Assembly: GCF_001643235.1 (NCBI RefSeq)
Contig: NZ_LQWY01000073.1
Coordinates: forward strand, 62,001-126,000
Source: Domibacillus aminovorans
GTDB lineage: Bacteria; Bacillota; Bacilli; Bacillales; Domibacillaceae
Length of the DNA: 64,000 nucleotides
Reading direction: 5' to 3'
Below are positions 32,621 to 42,409 of this stretch, in pieces. The position numbers were made by a program, and so were the translations under genes. Positions within the stretch are counted from its first letter, which is position 1. Each line of letters starts with the position of its first letter. The notes under the pieces are model-generated. The model had not been told where the DNA came from and did no database searches. It was given only the letters and a program-made list of their open reading frames with translations.

Positions 32621-33572
32621 ATGCGAAAATGTATGGTAATTCTTCTTTGCGGCCGGAGGATAAGGCAGTTAGTAATTTTAACCGTGCTTTTTGGCCGTTT
32701 AACCCGCCTGCAAAAAGTGCACCTGCTTCTTTTAAAGTACGGCCGCCGCCTTCATAGGAGTAGACGGGCTGGACAATGCCGCTGACACACCTAGAAGCGA
32801 TGACGACGGGTACGCCGGATTCAATTAGTTGGATGACGGCCTGTGCAGCGGCAGGAGGCAAATTACCTTGACCAAGTGCCTCAATGACGACGCCATCACA
32901 ATGGCTGAGCTGCTTGATAAGAACATCGTCCATGCCGATATATGCTTTTAATAACGGAATGGTGAAATCAATTGATCCGATATCGAACGTTTCTGAAGCG
33001 GCAGGTGTACTGAAAAAATGGGCGCCCGTTTTCAGTACACTACCGATAGGTCCGGCGTCAAAACTTTGAAATGCGTTAAGGTTACTCGAATGTGATTTTG
33101 TCACATACTGGGCGCTGTGAATCGTTTCATTCATCACGACAAGGACACCTTTATTTGCCGATTGATCGCTGACCGCTGTTTTGACTGCTGCGATCAAGTT
33201 GGAAAGTCCATCTGCACCGATTTCATTGCTTGAGCGCATTGCACCGGTGATGACGACTGGAATGTCAACTGAAAGGGTTAAGTCCAGAAAATAAGCTGTT
33301 TCCTCCATCGTATCAGTCCCGTGCGTCACAACGACTCCATCTGCTTCGGTCTGCTCGATGAGTTTTTTTAAGGTCATCATTTCGTTCACAGTCATGTGAG
33401 GAGACGGGATTTGAAACGGCTCTTTTACCGTATAGACCGCATCGACATCTGGGATCTCAATGACGTCTGCGATAGGATTACCGCCATCTAGTTCTACGCC
33501 GCCCGTTTCCGCATGTTTTTTCATCGAAATCGTCCCGCCTGTATGAATGAATAAAATGTGTTTTTTCGACAT
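32619..33572 (-). CDS. ansA: Type I L-asparaginase
   Basis: About 317 residues. The two catalytic Thr motifs are FIHTGGTISM near the N-terminus and VVTHGTDTMEETAYFLDL near residue 85; the intermediate TGAMRSSNEIGADG is also typical. It hydrolyses asparagine to aspartate and ammonia. No signal peptide is present, so it is cytoplasmic. The ATG at 33572 lies 8 bases after AAGGAG; the GTG at 33581 belongs to that site. It is divergent from prsW. Confidence 0.92.
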   Translation of the reverse strand: MSKKHILFIHTGGTISMKKHAETGGVELDGGNPIADVIEIPDVDAVYTVKEPFQIPSPHMTVNEMMTLKKLIEQTEADGVVVTHGTDTMEETAYFLDLTLSVDIPVVITGAMRSSNEIGADGLSNLIAAVKTAVSDQSANKGVLVVMNETIHSAQYVTKSHSSNLNAFQSFDAGPIGSVLKTGAHFFSTPAASETFDIGSIDFTIPLLKAYIGMDDVLIKQLSHCDGVVIEALGQGNLPPAAAQAVIQLIESGVPVVIASRCVSGIVQPVYSYEGGGRTLKEAGALFAGGLNGQKARLKLLTALSSGRKEELPYIFA

Positions 33573-33647
33573 AACGTGCACTCCTTATTTTCAATCTGCA
33601 TGTCTCATGATACGATGGGAGAAACAGAAAGAAAAGAGGAAAAGCGT

Positions 33648-34316
33648 ATGCTCCCGATTCTTTCAGCGGGGATTGCGCCAGGTCTTGCGCTTCTCTGTTA
33701 TTTTTATTTGAGGGACCGTTATGAAACAGAGCCGGTAGCCACGGTAGCTAAGGCGTTTTTATATGGCGTCGTTATTACGTTCCCGGTCATGTTTTTGCAA
33801 TATGTGCTTGAAGAAGAACAGCTTTTGTCCGGTGGGTTTTTGCAAGCGTTTTTATCTGCAGCCATGCCGGAAGAGTTTATGAAATGGTTTATTTTATATT
33901 ATTTGATTTATAGTCATACTCATTTTGATGAACCATATGACGGCATCGTATATGCGACGAGTGTGTCTCTTGGTTTTGCTACAGCGGAAAATGTGCTTTA
34001 TTTAGCAGTACACGGTGTAGAACATGCATTTTTGAGAGCGCTTTTGCCAGTATCAAGCCATGCATTATTCGGTGTTATTATGGGCTATTATTTTGGTCAG
34101 GCGAAATTTGGAAAGATTCATTTGGAAAAGAACATGCTCTTTTTGGCCTTTCTGCTTTCCTTTTTACTGCACGGATCATTTGACTATATTTTATTTATTG
34201 AAACGACATGGATGTATTATATCATTCCATTCATGCTGTTTTTATGGTGGTTTGCGCTGCGAAAAGTAAAAAAAGCACATCTATTAACGGAAATATACCA
34301 TCGGACGAAAGCGTAA
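33648..34316 (+). CDS. prsW: Membrane protease PrsW
   Basis: About 222 residues with 6-8 membrane helices. The family glutamates are in AAMPEEFMKWFILYY, with DGIVYATSVSLGFATAENVLY, SSHALFGVIMGYYFG and LHGSFDYILF as further conserved blocks. In B. subtilis PrsW makes the first cut in the anti-sigma factor RsiW under cell-envelope stress. Position next to ypdA and sleB matches ypdC. The start follows AGAGGAAAAGC. Confidence 0.92.
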   Translation: MLPILSAGIAPGLALLCYFYLRDRYETEPVATVAKAFLYGVVITFPVMFLQYVLEEEQLLSGGFLQAFLSAAMPEEFMKWFILYYLIYSHTHFDEPYDGIVYATSVSLGFATAENVLYLAVHGVEHAFLRALLPVSSHALFGVIMGYYFGQAKFGKIHLEKNMLFLAFLLSFLLHGSFDYILFIETTWMYYIIPFMLFLWWFALRKVKKAHLLTEIYHRTKA

Positions 34317-34357
34317 AGACGCGGCGAAAAGAGACTCTCTCTTACCGCGTCTTTTTT
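34315..34357 (+). terminator. Terminator of prsW
   Basis: AAAGACGCGG / CCGCGTCTTT, 10 perfect pairs, with a GAGA/TCTC inner helix, followed by TTTTTT. Confidence 0.9.
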
Positions 34358-34370
34358 GTGCATAAAACAG

Positions 34371-34411
34371 TGAATCTCGTGTCACACTACTAGCATATTG
34401 AAGCATATTGA
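34371..34411 (+). promoter_or_regulatory. SigG-type promoter of sleB with duplicated -10
   Basis: TGAATC (34371-34376), 17 bases, CATATTG (34394-34400) fits SigG (TGAATA / CATACTA). AGCATATTGA is repeated in tandem (34392-34401 and 34402-34411), so the -10 is present twice. sleB is SigG-dependent in B. subtilis. Confidence 0.6.
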
Positions 34412-34429
34412 AACAGGAAGGTGACACAT

Positions 34430-35179
34430 ATGAAAAAGTGGAAAAAAGCCGCTGTAGTTTGTATGACATTGATTCTTCTTTTGACAGCTCATCATGTAGG
34501 CGCGTTTTCCAATCAGATCATTCAGCGTGGAGCAGAAGGAGACGATGTCATTGAATTGCAGGCACGGCTTCAGTATACGGGCTATTATCGTGATTCAATA
34601 GATGGTGTATTCGGCTGGTCGACCTATTGGGCGCTGCGAAATTTCCAAGAATCATTCGGCTTGCCGGTTGATGGCCTAGCCGGGACCGCAACGAAAAAAA
34701 AGCTGGAGAAGGCATCGAAATATGATGAAGCACACGTGAAAAGCCAACTCCGTAAAGGCCGGTCGTTTTCCTACTACGGTGGCGCTGACACGACATCGCA
34801 GTCCGTCAATTCACCGCCCGGTTTTTCGCAAAATGATATTCAGTTGATGGCAAATGCCGTATACGGAGAATCACGCGGGGAGCCGTATGAAGGGCAGGTA
34901 GCTGTTGCAGCTGTTATTTTAAATCGAATAGGTAGTGAAAGCTTTCCAAACACAGCGTCGGGGGTCATTTTTGAGCCGGGTGCGTTCACGGCTGTAGCAG
35001 ACGGTCAAATTTGGCTGAAACCAAATGAAACGGCTAAAAAAGCTGTACTCGATGCGATAAATGGATGGGACCCGACTGGTGAAGCGCTCTATTATTTTAA
35101 CCCGGATACGGCAACGAGCGCATGGATCTGGTCAAGGCCGCAAATAAAAAAAATCGGTCAACATATTTTCTGTGAATAG
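34430..35179 (+). CDS. sleB: Spore cortex-lytic enzyme SleB
   Basis: About 249 residues. Signal peptide (KKAAVVCMTLILLLTAHHVGA), a peptidoglycan-binding domain with NQIIQRGAEGDDVIELQARL and GVFGWSTYWALRNFQ (about 33-92), and the SleB lytic transglycosylase domain (about 130-249) with the catalytic Glu in NAVYGESRGEP. It is deposited in the dormant spore and breaks down cortex on germination. The ATG at 34430 follows AGGAAGGTG. ypeB follows after 11 bases, the conserved sleB-ypeB pair. Confidence 0.94.
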   Translation: MKKWKKAAVVCMTLILLLTAHHVGAFSNQIIQRGAEGDDVIELQARLQYTGYYRDSIDGVFGWSTYWALRNFQESFGLPVDGLAGTATKKKLEKASKYDEAHVKSQLRKGRSFSYYGGADTTSQSVNSPPGFSQNDIQLMANAVYGESRGEPYEGQVAVAAVILNRIGSESFPNTASGVIFEPGAFTAVADGQIWLKPNETAKKAVLDAINGWDPTGEALYYFNPDTATSAWIWSRPQIKKIGQHIFCE

Positions 35180-35190
35180 GAGTGAAAACG

Positions 35191-36522
35191 ATGCGTTCAT
35201 TTACAATAGCTGCTCTTACTTTGTTGCTTGCTGTCACGGCTATATGGGGTTTTTCACAGTACCGGCAAAAAGAAGCCATGTACATTGAAGCGGAAAATGG
35301 CTATCAGCAGGCGTTTCATGAACTCGTCTATCAAGTCGATGTTATTCATGACCGGACTGGCGAAGCGCTGGCTATGAATTCAAAAGGGAATTTAACACCG
35401 GCGTTGACGGACGTATGGAGGCTTACCTCTGAAGCGCATAATGCGATTAGCCGGCTGCCGCTCGGATTTATGCCATTTTCTAAAACAGAAGAGTTTCTTG
35501 GTTCAAGTGGAGATTTTACGTATAAAACAGCTATTCGCGATTTGGATAATGAACCTTTAACCGATAAAGAGTATAACCAGTTAGAAACGTTGTACAGCCA
35601 GGCAGCCGATATTCAAAAAGAATTGCGGACCGTACAAATGTCTGTACTTGATAAAAATTTGCGTTGGACCGACATTGCACATGCAACAGCGAAAGGCGAT
35701 GAACCAACTGATAATACCGTTATAGATGGATTCAATACGATTGAGAACAAAGCATCCGAATTTTCAGAAGCAGATGTCTCTCAAGCAGCTCAGGTGAAGA
35801 AATCCATTTCAGACGATGAGTTAAAGCGGCTGAAAGGGGATAAAGTGACGAAAGAAGAAGCGGCATCGATTGCAAAAGACTATTTTGACATTGATGCGGA
35901 AGTGACAACTGTGGAGAAAAATTTGAAAGGGGCAGCCATTCCGTTTTATAATGTGGCCGTTATCGGAAAAAATGGAGAAGAAGCCAGTATGGATGTGACG
36001 GAAAAAGGCGGCTATCCACTTACTTTCAACGTGAATAAAACGAGCGGAAAAGGCAAAATCAGCCTTCATGATGCATCTAAAAAAGCCGCCACCTTTTTAG
36101 AAAAACATGGATTTGACAACATGGTTATGACAAATAGTGCCCAATATGACCATACGGCCGTATTTACATTTACGACGAAGCAAGGTGATGTATTGATTTA
36201 TCCAGAGTCAGTGACGATCAAAACGGCACTTGACAATGGCGTTGTCTCTGGATTAGAGGCACAAAACTATTGGAAAAATAAGCGTGAAAGAGATATTGGA
36301 TCGCCTACACTAACGTCGGATGAAGCGAAAAAAGAACTTCATCCAAAGCTGACTGTCATGGAAACGCAAAAGGCGATCGTAACAAATGAAGTGGGAGAAG
36401 ATGTACTATGCTATGAATTTTTAGCTGAAAACGGGACGGCTTCTTATCGCATTTTTATTAATGCAAAAGATGGAAAAGAAGAGCGGATTGAGAAACTTGC
36501 CGAAGCGGAAGCAGGGTATTAA
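35191..36522 (+). CDS. ypeB: Germination protein YpeB
   Basis: About 443 residues. One N-terminal membrane anchor (SFTIAALTLLLAVTAIWGF), a helical N-terminal domain, then C-terminal PepSY-type repeats (about 215-290, 295-360 and 370-440; for example VTKEEAASIAKDYF and SLHDASKKAATFLEKHGF). YpeB is needed for SleB to accumulate and be held inactive in the spore. The ATG at 35191 is 8 bases after AGGAG; a GTG at 35182 lies in that site. Confidence 0.93.
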   Translation: MRSFTIAALTLLLAVTAIWGFSQYRQKEAMYIEAENGYQQAFHELVYQVDVIHDRTGEALAMNSKGNLTPALTDVWRLTSEAHNAISRLPLGFMPFSKTEEFLGSSGDFTYKTAIRDLDNEPLTDKEYNQLETLYSQAADIQKELRTVQMSVLDKNLRWTDIAHATAKGDEPTDNTVIDGFNTIENKASEFSEADVSQAAQVKKSISDDELKRLKGDKVTKEEAASIAKDYFDIDAEVTTVEKNLKGAAIPFYNVAVIGKNGEEASMDVTEKGGYPLTFNVNKTSGKGKISLHDASKKAATFLEKHGFDNMVMTNSAQYDHTAVFTFTTKQGDVLIYPESVTIKTALDNGVVSGLEAQNYWKNKRERDIGSPTLTSDEAKKELHPKLTVMETQKAIVTNEVGEDVLCYEFLAENGTASYRIFINAKDGKEERIEKLAEAEAGY

Positions 36523-36536
36523 TTAAATAACGTCCA

Positions 36537-36565
36537 TTGCATTCCAAAGTCGTTTCTATTATAAT
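36537..36565 (+). promoter_or_regulatory. Sigma-A promoter of ypfA
   Basis: TTGCAT (36537-36542), 17 bases, TATAAT (36560-36565). It starts 14 bases after the ypeB stop. Confidence 0.72.
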
Positions 36566-36624
36566 TTTTTCCGGGTAGATGCTTTAGGTCAAAAGGCATA
36601 CTTATTTGGGAAAAGTGAGTGGTG

Positions 36625-37293
36625 ATGGAAATGCTTGAAGCTGGCTTGACAATGACTCTTGAACCGTATGAAAGTGCAAACGATAAAGAAGAATATCGAT
36701 GCAGAGTCGTAGATATTGAAGGTGGGAAAATCTTCATTGATTATCCGGTAAATATAGAAACAAATCGGACGGTCTTTTTGCTTGATGGGATGCAGTTGGC
36801 TGCCAGTTTCATTGACCCGGCGTCTTCTTCCGCTTTATATATGTTCCATACGGAAGTAATCGGCAGAGTCGAAAAGAAAATTCCAATGCTCATGTTGCAT
36901 GACCCAAGCCCGAGTGATTATCTTCGCGTACAAAGAAGAAAATTCGTTCGTGTTCAAACGGTGATCGATGTCGCTGTACAGTTTGAAGGCTATCCCTCTT
37001 TTAAAGCGGTAACAGAAGATATGAGCGCAGGGGGAGCAGCAGTTGTATTGCCACATTCAACTATGGTAGAGGAAGGGGAAACGGCACGTTTATATGCTGT
37101 GATTCCATCGAATAATAAAGAAAATCATTATCTTGAACTGAGTGCTTCTCTCGTACGGATTCAATCGGATGAAAAGAGCGGGCGCAGCATTGCGTCCTTT
37201 CAATTTCAAAATATTAGTCATATGGAACAACAGGTATTAATGCGTTTTTGTTTTGAGCGACAGCTTCAATTGCGAAAAAAAGGTTTAGAATAA
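36625..37293 (+). CDS. ypfA: c-di-GMP-binding PilZ protein YpfA
   Basis: About 222 residues with an N-terminal YcgR-like domain and a C-terminal PilZ domain. The c-di-GMP motif RxxxR is QRRKFVRVQ (about residue 110) and the second motif is DMSAGGAAV. In B. subtilis YpfA (MotI/DgrA) binds c-di-GMP and acts as a clutch on the flagellar motor. Its presence with cheR suggests a motile organism. The start is uncertain between ATG 36625 and ATG 36631. Confidence 0.88.
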   Translation: MEMLEAGLTMTLEPYESANDKEEYRCRVVDIEGGKIFIDYPVNIETNRTVFLLDGMQLAASFIDPASSSALYMFHTEVIGRVEKKIPMLMLHDPSPSDYLRVQRRKFVRVQTVIDVAVQFEGYPSFKAVTEDMSAGGAAVVLPHSTMVEEGETARLYAVIPSNNKENHYLELSASLVRIQSDEKSGRSIASFQFQNISHMEQQVLMRFCFERQLQLRKKGLE

Positions 37294-37318
37294 GAGCCCT
37301 GAAGCGGGTTCTTTTTTT
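37292..37318 (+). terminator. Terminator of ypfA
   Basis: AAGAGCCC / GGGTTCTT with a G-U pair and a 6-base loop, followed by a T run. Confidence 0.8.
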
Positions 37319-37344
37319 GTATCCATACATAACTATGTTAAAAT
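37317..37344 (+). promoter_or_regulatory. Possible promoter of cmk
   Basis: TTGTAT (37317-37322), 16 bases, TAAAAT (37339-37344), next to the ypfA terminator. Confidence 0.4.
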
Positions 37345-37376
37345 AAAAAAGAACTTTTTGCATAGAGGTGACAAAA

Positions 37377-38051
37377 ATGGAGAGAAAGATTCAAATTGCG
37401 ATTGACGGGCCGGCCGCTGCTGGAAAAAGTACAACGGCAAAACTTGTGGCGTCGCGGCTTTCTTATATTTACATCGATACAGGTGCGATGTATCGATCAA
37501 TTACGTATAAAGCGTTACAAAACGGCATAAATTTGGAGGACGGAGAAGCGCTTGGTGAGCTCCTTGCTGGAACGGAAATCACATTGAAACAAGGAGTAAA
37601 CGGTCAAAATGTGTTTCTCGATGGTGTGGATGTAACCGATTCAATCCGAACAGATGCTGTGACAAATAACGTGTCCAACGTGGCTCGTCACAGTGAAGTC
37701 CGCCGTGATATGACGATCCGTCAGCAGCAGCTGGCTGCAAAAGGCGGTGTCGTTATGGATGGCCGAGATATTGGGACGAGTGTTCTTCCCGGCGCAGAAT
37801 TAAAAATATTTTTATTAGCCGGCGTGGAGGAGCGGGCAAAAAGACGTCATGCAGAAAATCTTAAAAAAGGATTTTCGTCAGATTTGGAGAATTTAAAAAG
37901 AGAGATTGCTGAGCGCGATCGCATGGATACGGAACGAGTAGAGTCACCGCTTAAAAAAGCGGATGATGCGATTGAAATCGATACGACATTCATGACAATA
38001 GAGCAAGTAGTGGAAGCGATCATGGCGAATGTGATTGAGAGGATCGGATGA
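37377..38051 (+). CDS. cmk: Cytidylate kinase
   Basis: A 224-residue NMP kinase, the same length as B. subtilis Cmk. Walker A is [30 protein letters not shown] and the DGRDIGT motif are characteristic of Cmk. It phosphorylates CMP and dCMP. The ATG at 37377 follows AGAGGTGACAAAA. It overlaps plsC by 4 bases and starts the conserved cmk-plsC-rpsA block. Confidence 0.95.
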   Translation: MERKIQIAIDGPAAAGKSTTAKLVASRLSYIYIDTGAMYRSITYKALQNGINLEDGEALGELLAGTEITLKQGVNGQNVFLDGVDVTDSIRTDAVTNNVSNVARHSEVRRDMTIRQQQLAAKGGVVMDGRDIGTSVLPGAELKIFLLAGVEERAKRRHAENLKKGFSSDLENLKREIAERDRMDTERVESPLKKADDAIEIDTTFMTIEQVVEAIMANVIERIG

Positions 38052-38641
38052 CGGTGGTAACACTTTATACAGTAGCAAAAACAGTGGTTAAACTAGCATT
38101 AACGCCTGTCTACCGTATTCAAGTCTTAGGAATGGAGCATTTTCCAAAAGAAGGCGGGGTTCTTTTGTGCGCCAACCATATCGACAATCTTGATCCACCT
38201 GTTGTTGGTATAACATCGAAACGTCCTGTTCGGTTTATGGCGAAGGAAGAGCTGTTTAAGACAAAATGGACAGGCAAACTGATGCGCGGATTAAATGCTT
38301 TTCCCGTTAAACGTGGAATGAGCGATCGTGAAGCGCTGCGAAGCGGTTTGAAAATGTTAAAAGAGGGGCAAGTGCTCGGTCTGTTTCCAGAAGGCACCCG
38401 TTCCAAAAATGGGCAGCTCGGAAAAGGGCTTTCCGGTGCAGGTTTTTTTGCATTGCGCACAGATGCAGCGGTTGTGCCATGTGCGGTCATCGGTCCTTAT
38501 AAAATAGGTCGCAAGCTAAAAGTTGTATACGGTCCGCCCATTGATATGAGTGAACTCCGCGCGAAAAAAGCCTCCGCTGAAGAAGCGACAGAAACCATTA
38601 TGAATGCAATCGGCCGCTTGATTCAGGAACATTCTGTGTGA
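38048..38641 (+). CDS. plsC: 1-acyl-sn-glycerol-3-phosphate acyltransferase
   Basis: A 197-residue acyltransferase. The catalytic HX4D motif is NHIDNLD and the glycerophosphate-binding motif is FPEGTRS. An N-terminal amphipathic or hydrophobic helix would hold it to the membrane. It makes phosphatidic acid for phospholipid synthesis. Coupled to cmk by ATGA overlap. Bacillus genomes can carry more than one such gene, so it may not be the only PlsC. Confidence 0.92.
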   Translation: MTVVTLYTVAKTVVKLALTPVYRIQVLGMEHFPKEGGVLLCANHIDNLDPPVVGITSKRPVRFMAKEELFKTKWTGKLMRGLNAFPVKRGMSDREALRSGLKMLKEGQVLGLFPEGTRSKNGQLGKGLSGAGFFALRTDAAVVPCAVIGPYKIGRKLKVVYGPPIDMSELRAKKASAEEATETIMNAIGRLIQEHSV

Positions 38642-38734
38642 GCTTTCAACTTGACAAATCCGCTCGTTTGTAAGAAGTTAGAAGAGAGAATTTTTTAAAA
38701 AATTGCAGCAGTTTTGTATTGAGGAGGATTACAT

Positions 38735-39874
38735 ATGACAGAGGATATGAACCAGGTAGAAGTGAACAACTACTCCGTTGGTGATAAAGTGAGCGCCACG
38801 GTCGTGAAAGTCGAAGAAAAGCAAGTCCAGGTGCAAATCGCGGACAGCAAGAAAGACGGCATTATTCCGATCAGTGAACTGTCAAGCCTTCACGTAGAAA
38901 AAGCATCGGACGTCGTCAAAGAAGGCGACGAGCTAGAGCTGCTTGTTACAAAAGAAGAAGATGATCTTTACGTTTTATCAAAACGGAAAGCAGACGCGGA
39001 AACAGCATGGGAAGATATGCAGCGTCGTTTTGAAGATGGTGAGATTTTTGAAGCGGAAATTAGAGAAGTCGTCAAAGGCGGCCTCGTTGTCGATCTTGGC
39101 ATTCGTGGATTTATTCCTGCTTCACTTGTTGAAGATCACTTCGTTGAAGATTTTGAAGATTATAAAGGTAGAGTGATCAAGCTTAAAATTGTCGAACTTG
39201 AACAGGATAAAAACCGGTTGATCTTATCACATCGTGCTGTTCTCGATATCGAAAAAGCAGAAAATAAACAAAAAGTGCTTGAAGACATTCAAGCAGGCGA
39301 TGTGCTTGAAGGGAAAGTACAACGTTTAACAGACTTTGGCGCATTTGTTGATATTGGCGGCGTTGATGGACTTGTCCACATCTCGCAACTATCTCATGAG
39401 CATGTTGAAAAACCATCTGATGTGTTAGTAGAAGGTCAGGATGTAAAAGTGAAAGTGCTTTCGATTGACCGTGACAGCGAGCGTATTTCATTGTCAATTA
39501 AAGAAACACTACCTGGACCGTGGGAAAATATTGCGGGCCGTGCACCGATCGGATCAGAGCTTGAAGGGACAGTGAAACGTCTCGTCTCGTATGGTGCTTT
39601 TGTAGAAGTATTCCCGGGTGTGGAAGGACTTGTGCATATTTCACAAATCTCTAACCGTCATATCGGTACACCACATGAAGTGCTTGAAGAAGGGCAGAAT
39701 GTAAAAGTAAAAGTGCTGGATGCCAATGAAGAGGAGCATCGTCTTTCTCTTAGCATGAAGTCGTTTGAAGAACATGAACCGGAAGAATCATATGATTCAT
39801 ATGAAATGCCAGAAGAAAGTTCTGGATTCCAAATTGGCGATATTCTTGGTGATCAATTAAAAGACTTAAAATAA
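38735..39874 (+). CDS. rpsA: Ribosomal protein S1 homologue (YpfD)
   Basis: A 379-residue protein built of four S1 RNA-binding domains, at about 14-84, 100-170, 187-256 and 273-342; repeats such as GFIPASL and [13 protein letters not shown] recur. The tail is acidic. Low-GC Gram-positives have this shorter S1 in place of the six-domain enterobacterial protein; it may assist translation of some mRNAs. Upstream there is TTGACA (38651-38656) but no convincing -10. Strong ribosome site GAGGAGG. Confidence 0.92.
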   Translation: MTEDMNQVEVNNYSVGDKVSATVVKVEEKQVQVQIADSKKDGIIPISELSSLHVEKASDVVKEGDELELLVTKEEDDLYVLSKRKADAETAWEDMQRRFEDGEIFEAEIREVVKGGLVVDLGIRGFIPASLVEDHFVEDFEDYKGRVIKLKIVELEQDKNRLILSHRAVLDIEKAENKQKVLEDIQAGDVLEGKVQRLTDFGAFVDIGGVDGLVHISQLSHEHVEKPSDVLVEGQDVKVKVLSIDRDSERISLSIKETLPGPWENIAGRAPIGSELEGTVKRLVSYGAFVEVFPGVEGLVHISQISNRHIGTPHEVLEEGQNVKVKVLDANEEEHRLSLSMKSFEEHEPEESYDSYEMPEESSGFQIGDILGDQLKDLK

Positions 39875-39889
39875 GATGGTGATGAATAA

Positions 39890-40960
39890 TTGAGCAGAGC
39901 GGAGCGAAAGATTGATCATATACACTATGCGCTTTCAACGGGACAAAGCCGTGGTACCGGACTGGATGATATTCAGTTCGTTCACCGCAGCATCCCAGGC
40001 TCCTCTGTCAACGACATATCGCTTTCAACCGAAATTGGCGGACTTCAATGGAGTTCGCCAATTTTTGTGAACGCGATGACAGGCGGAGGCGGAACAACAA
40101 CAGCTGACATTAACCGGCAGCTAGCAGAAACGGCTGCAACATGCGGAATTCCGATGGCGGTAGGATCGCAAATGTCAGCGCTGCGTCATCCACAAGAACG
40201 AGATACATTTACGGTAGTAAGGAAAGTGAACAAGAAGGGACTTATATTCGCGAATATTGGATCAGAAGCAACACCGGAAGAAGCGCTGGCGGTGTGTGAC
40301 ATGATTGAAGCAGATGCTCTGCAAATTCATTTAAACGTGATTCAAGAATTGGCCATGCCAGAAGGAGATCGCAATTTTCGTGGAATGGCTGAGCGTATCG
40401 AATTGATTTCGAAGCGTGTGCCCGTTCCAGTGATTGTGAAAGAGACAGGGTTTGGCATAGGACGTGAAACGGCTGTGCTGTTAAATGAACTTCCTGTGGC
40501 AGCGATTGATACAGGCGGTTTTGGCGGGACCAATTTTGCAATGATCGAAAATCAACGATCTGAAAAACCAATGTCGTTTTTTAATAACTGGGGTCTTCCT
40601 ACGGCAGCGTCTATAGTAGAAACGGTAATAGGAGCACCGGGGAAAAGAACCATCGCATCGGGAGGCCTTCAAACAGCTGAAGATGCAGTGAAATCACTAG
40701 CGCTCGGTGCATCAGCAGCAGGTATGTCTGGCTTTCTATTAAACATTTTAATAAATGATGGTATAGATGCATTAATTGAATATGTGGAACAATTGAAGAA
40801 CGATATGCGGATGATGATGTGTGCACTCGGTGCAAAAACGATTGCAGACCTTCATCATGTGCCGCTCGTTATTCACGGTGAAACACATCATTGGCTGAGG
40901 ACTCGTAAATGTGAGCCTGATCGATTTGCGGTGAGAATTCCACCGTCATTTGATTCATGA
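39890..40960 (+). CDS. fni: Type II isopentenyl-diphosphate delta-isomerase
   Basis: A 356-residue FMN enzyme. TGLDDIQFVHRSIP, NAMTGGGG, AVGSQMSALRHP, GFGGTNFA and ASGGLQ are typical of type II IDI (Fni). It interconverts isopentenyl and dimethylallyl diphosphate for quinones, undecaprenol and, if present, carotenoids. The start is a TTG; the following SRAERK matches the B. subtilis start TRAERK. It lies 15 bases after rpsA and may be co-transcribed with it. Confidence 0.93.
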   Translation: MSRAERKIDHIHYALSTGQSRGTGLDDIQFVHRSIPGSSVNDISLSTEIGGLQWSSPIFVNAMTGGGGTTTADINRQLAETAATCGIPMAVGSQMSALRHPQERDTFTVVRKVNKKGLIFANIGSEATPEEALAVCDMIEADALQIHLNVIQELAMPEGDRNFRGMAERIELISKRVPVPVIVKETGFGIGRETAVLLNELPVAAIDTGGFGGTNFAMIENQRSEKPMSFFNNWGLPTAASIVETVIGAPGKRTIASGGLQTAEDAVKSLALGASAAGMSGFLLNILINDGIDALIEYVEQLKNDMRMMMCALGAKTIADLHHVPLVIHGETHHWLRTRKCEPDRFAVRIPPSFDS

Positions 40961-40991
40961 AAGAAATATTGGTAAAATAAGATGATGACTG

Positions 40992-41019
40992 AACCCCTTC
41001 TCACGGCAGAAGGGTTTTC
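40992..41019 (+). terminator. Terminator of fni
   Basis: CCCTTCT (40995-41001) / AGAAGGG (41008-41014) with a 6-base loop and an outer AA/TT pair, then TTTTCTTTT. Confidence 0.85.
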
Positions 41020-41081
41020 TTTTGAACAAAATAAATAAAACGGGAATAAATGAATGAACCATTGAAGGGAAAGATGCAATA

Positions 41082-42389
41082 ATGAAACGGACCGTAGCCA
41101 TCGTCGGCAGACCAAACGTCGGGAAATCGACGATCTTTAACCGCATTGCTGGCGAGCGCATTTCGATTGTCGAAGATGTGCCTGGTGTAACGCGTGATCG
41201 AATTTACAGCTCTGGAGAGTGGCTGACACATGAATTCAATTTAATTGATACAGGCGGAATCGACTTGAGCGACGAACCATTCCTTGAGCAAATTCGGCAG
41301 CAGGCGGAAATCGCCATTGATGAAGCAGATGTTATTATCTTTATTGTCAATGGACGTGAAGGTGTCACATCAGCGGATGAAGAAGTGGCAAAAATTTTAT
41401 ACCGATCGAAAAAACCAATCGTACTTGGCGTCAATAAAATTGATAATCCGGATATGCGCAGCGATATATATGATTTTTATTCGCTCGGTTTTGGTGAAGT
41501 TTATCCGATTTCCGGTTCACACGGAATTGGTCTAGGTGATCTTCTTGATGAAGTAGTTTCACATTTTCCTACTGGAGAAGATAAGCCGTACGATGATGAC
41601 ACAATTAAGTTTTCATTGATCGGTCGTCCAAATGTGGGTAAGTCATCACTTGTGAATGCGCTTCTCGGTGAAGAGAGGGTCATCGTCAGTGATATTGCCG
41701 GCACAACGCGCGATGCGGTTGACTCGCCTTATACGTATAACGGGCAGAAGTATGTATTGATTGATACAGCGGGTATACGTAAACGTGGAAAAGTATATGA
41801 AACGACAGAAAAATATAGTGTATTACGCGCGATGCGTGCAATTGAACGCTCTGACGTTGTCCTCGTCGTCTTAAATGCGGAAGAAGGCATCCGTGAGCAG
41901 GATAAACATATTGCCGGTTACGCACATGAAGCGGGACGAGCAGTAGTCATTGTTGTGAATAAATGGGATGCAGTTGAAAAAGATGAAAAAACGATGAGTG
42001 AATTCGAAGAAAATATTCGCAGTCATTTTCAGTTTTTGGATTATGCACCGATCGTGTATTTATCCGCGAAAACGAAAAAACGTATTCATACGCTCATGCC
42101 ATTTATTGACCGAGCAAGTGAAAGCCATTCAATGCGTGTTCAATCAAGCGTGTTAAATGATGTCATTGCGGATGCAGTCGCGATGAACCCTGCGCCGGCG
42201 GATAAAGGGAAACGTCTTCGCGTGTACTATGCAACACAGGTCGCAGTCAAGCCGCCGACATTTGTTGTTTTTGTCAATGAGCCGGAACTGATGCATTTTT
42301 CGTATATTCGCTTCTTAGAAAATCGTATTCGTGATGCCTTTGTGTTTGAGGGGACGCCCATTCATATTATCGCACGTGCGAGAAAATAA
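41082..42389 (+). CDS. der: Ribosome-assembly GTPase Der
   Basis: A 435-residue protein with two tandem GTPase domains and a KH-like C-terminal domain. Each has its own P-loop ([11 protein letters not shown] near residue 9 and [11 protein letters not shown] near 181), DTGG or DTAG, and NKxD (NKID, NKWD). It is essential for 50S subunit assembly. Also called EngA or YphC. Gene order der-gpsA-yphE-yphF-spoIVA equals B. subtilis. Confidence 0.96.
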   Translation: MKRTVAIVGRPNVGKSTIFNRIAGERISIVEDVPGVTRDRIYSSGEWLTHEFNLIDTGGIDLSDEPFLEQIRQQAEIAIDEADVIIFIVNGREGVTSADEEVAKILYRSKKPIVLGVNKIDNPDMRSDIYDFYSLGFGEVYPISGSHGIGLGDLLDEVVSHFPTGEDKPYDDDTIKFSLIGRPNVGKSSLVNALLGEERVIVSDIAGTTRDAVDSPYTYNGQKYVLIDTAGIRKRGKVYETTEKYSVLRAMRAIERSDVVLVVLNAEEGIREQDKHIAGYAHEAGRAVVIVVNKWDAVEKDEKTMSEFEENIRSHFQFLDYAPIVYLSAKTKKRIHTLMPFIDRASESHSMRVQSSVLNDVIADAVAMNPAPADKGKRLRVYYATQVAVKPPTFVVFVNEPELMHFSYIRFLENRIRDAFVFEGTPIHIIARARK

Positions 42390-42409
42390 TCAGAAAGGCA
42401 GGGGTTCAT

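Noticed and set aside
38651-38690. Promoter for the S1 homologue
   Set aside because: TTGACA is perfect but no -10 at acceptable spacing could be found.
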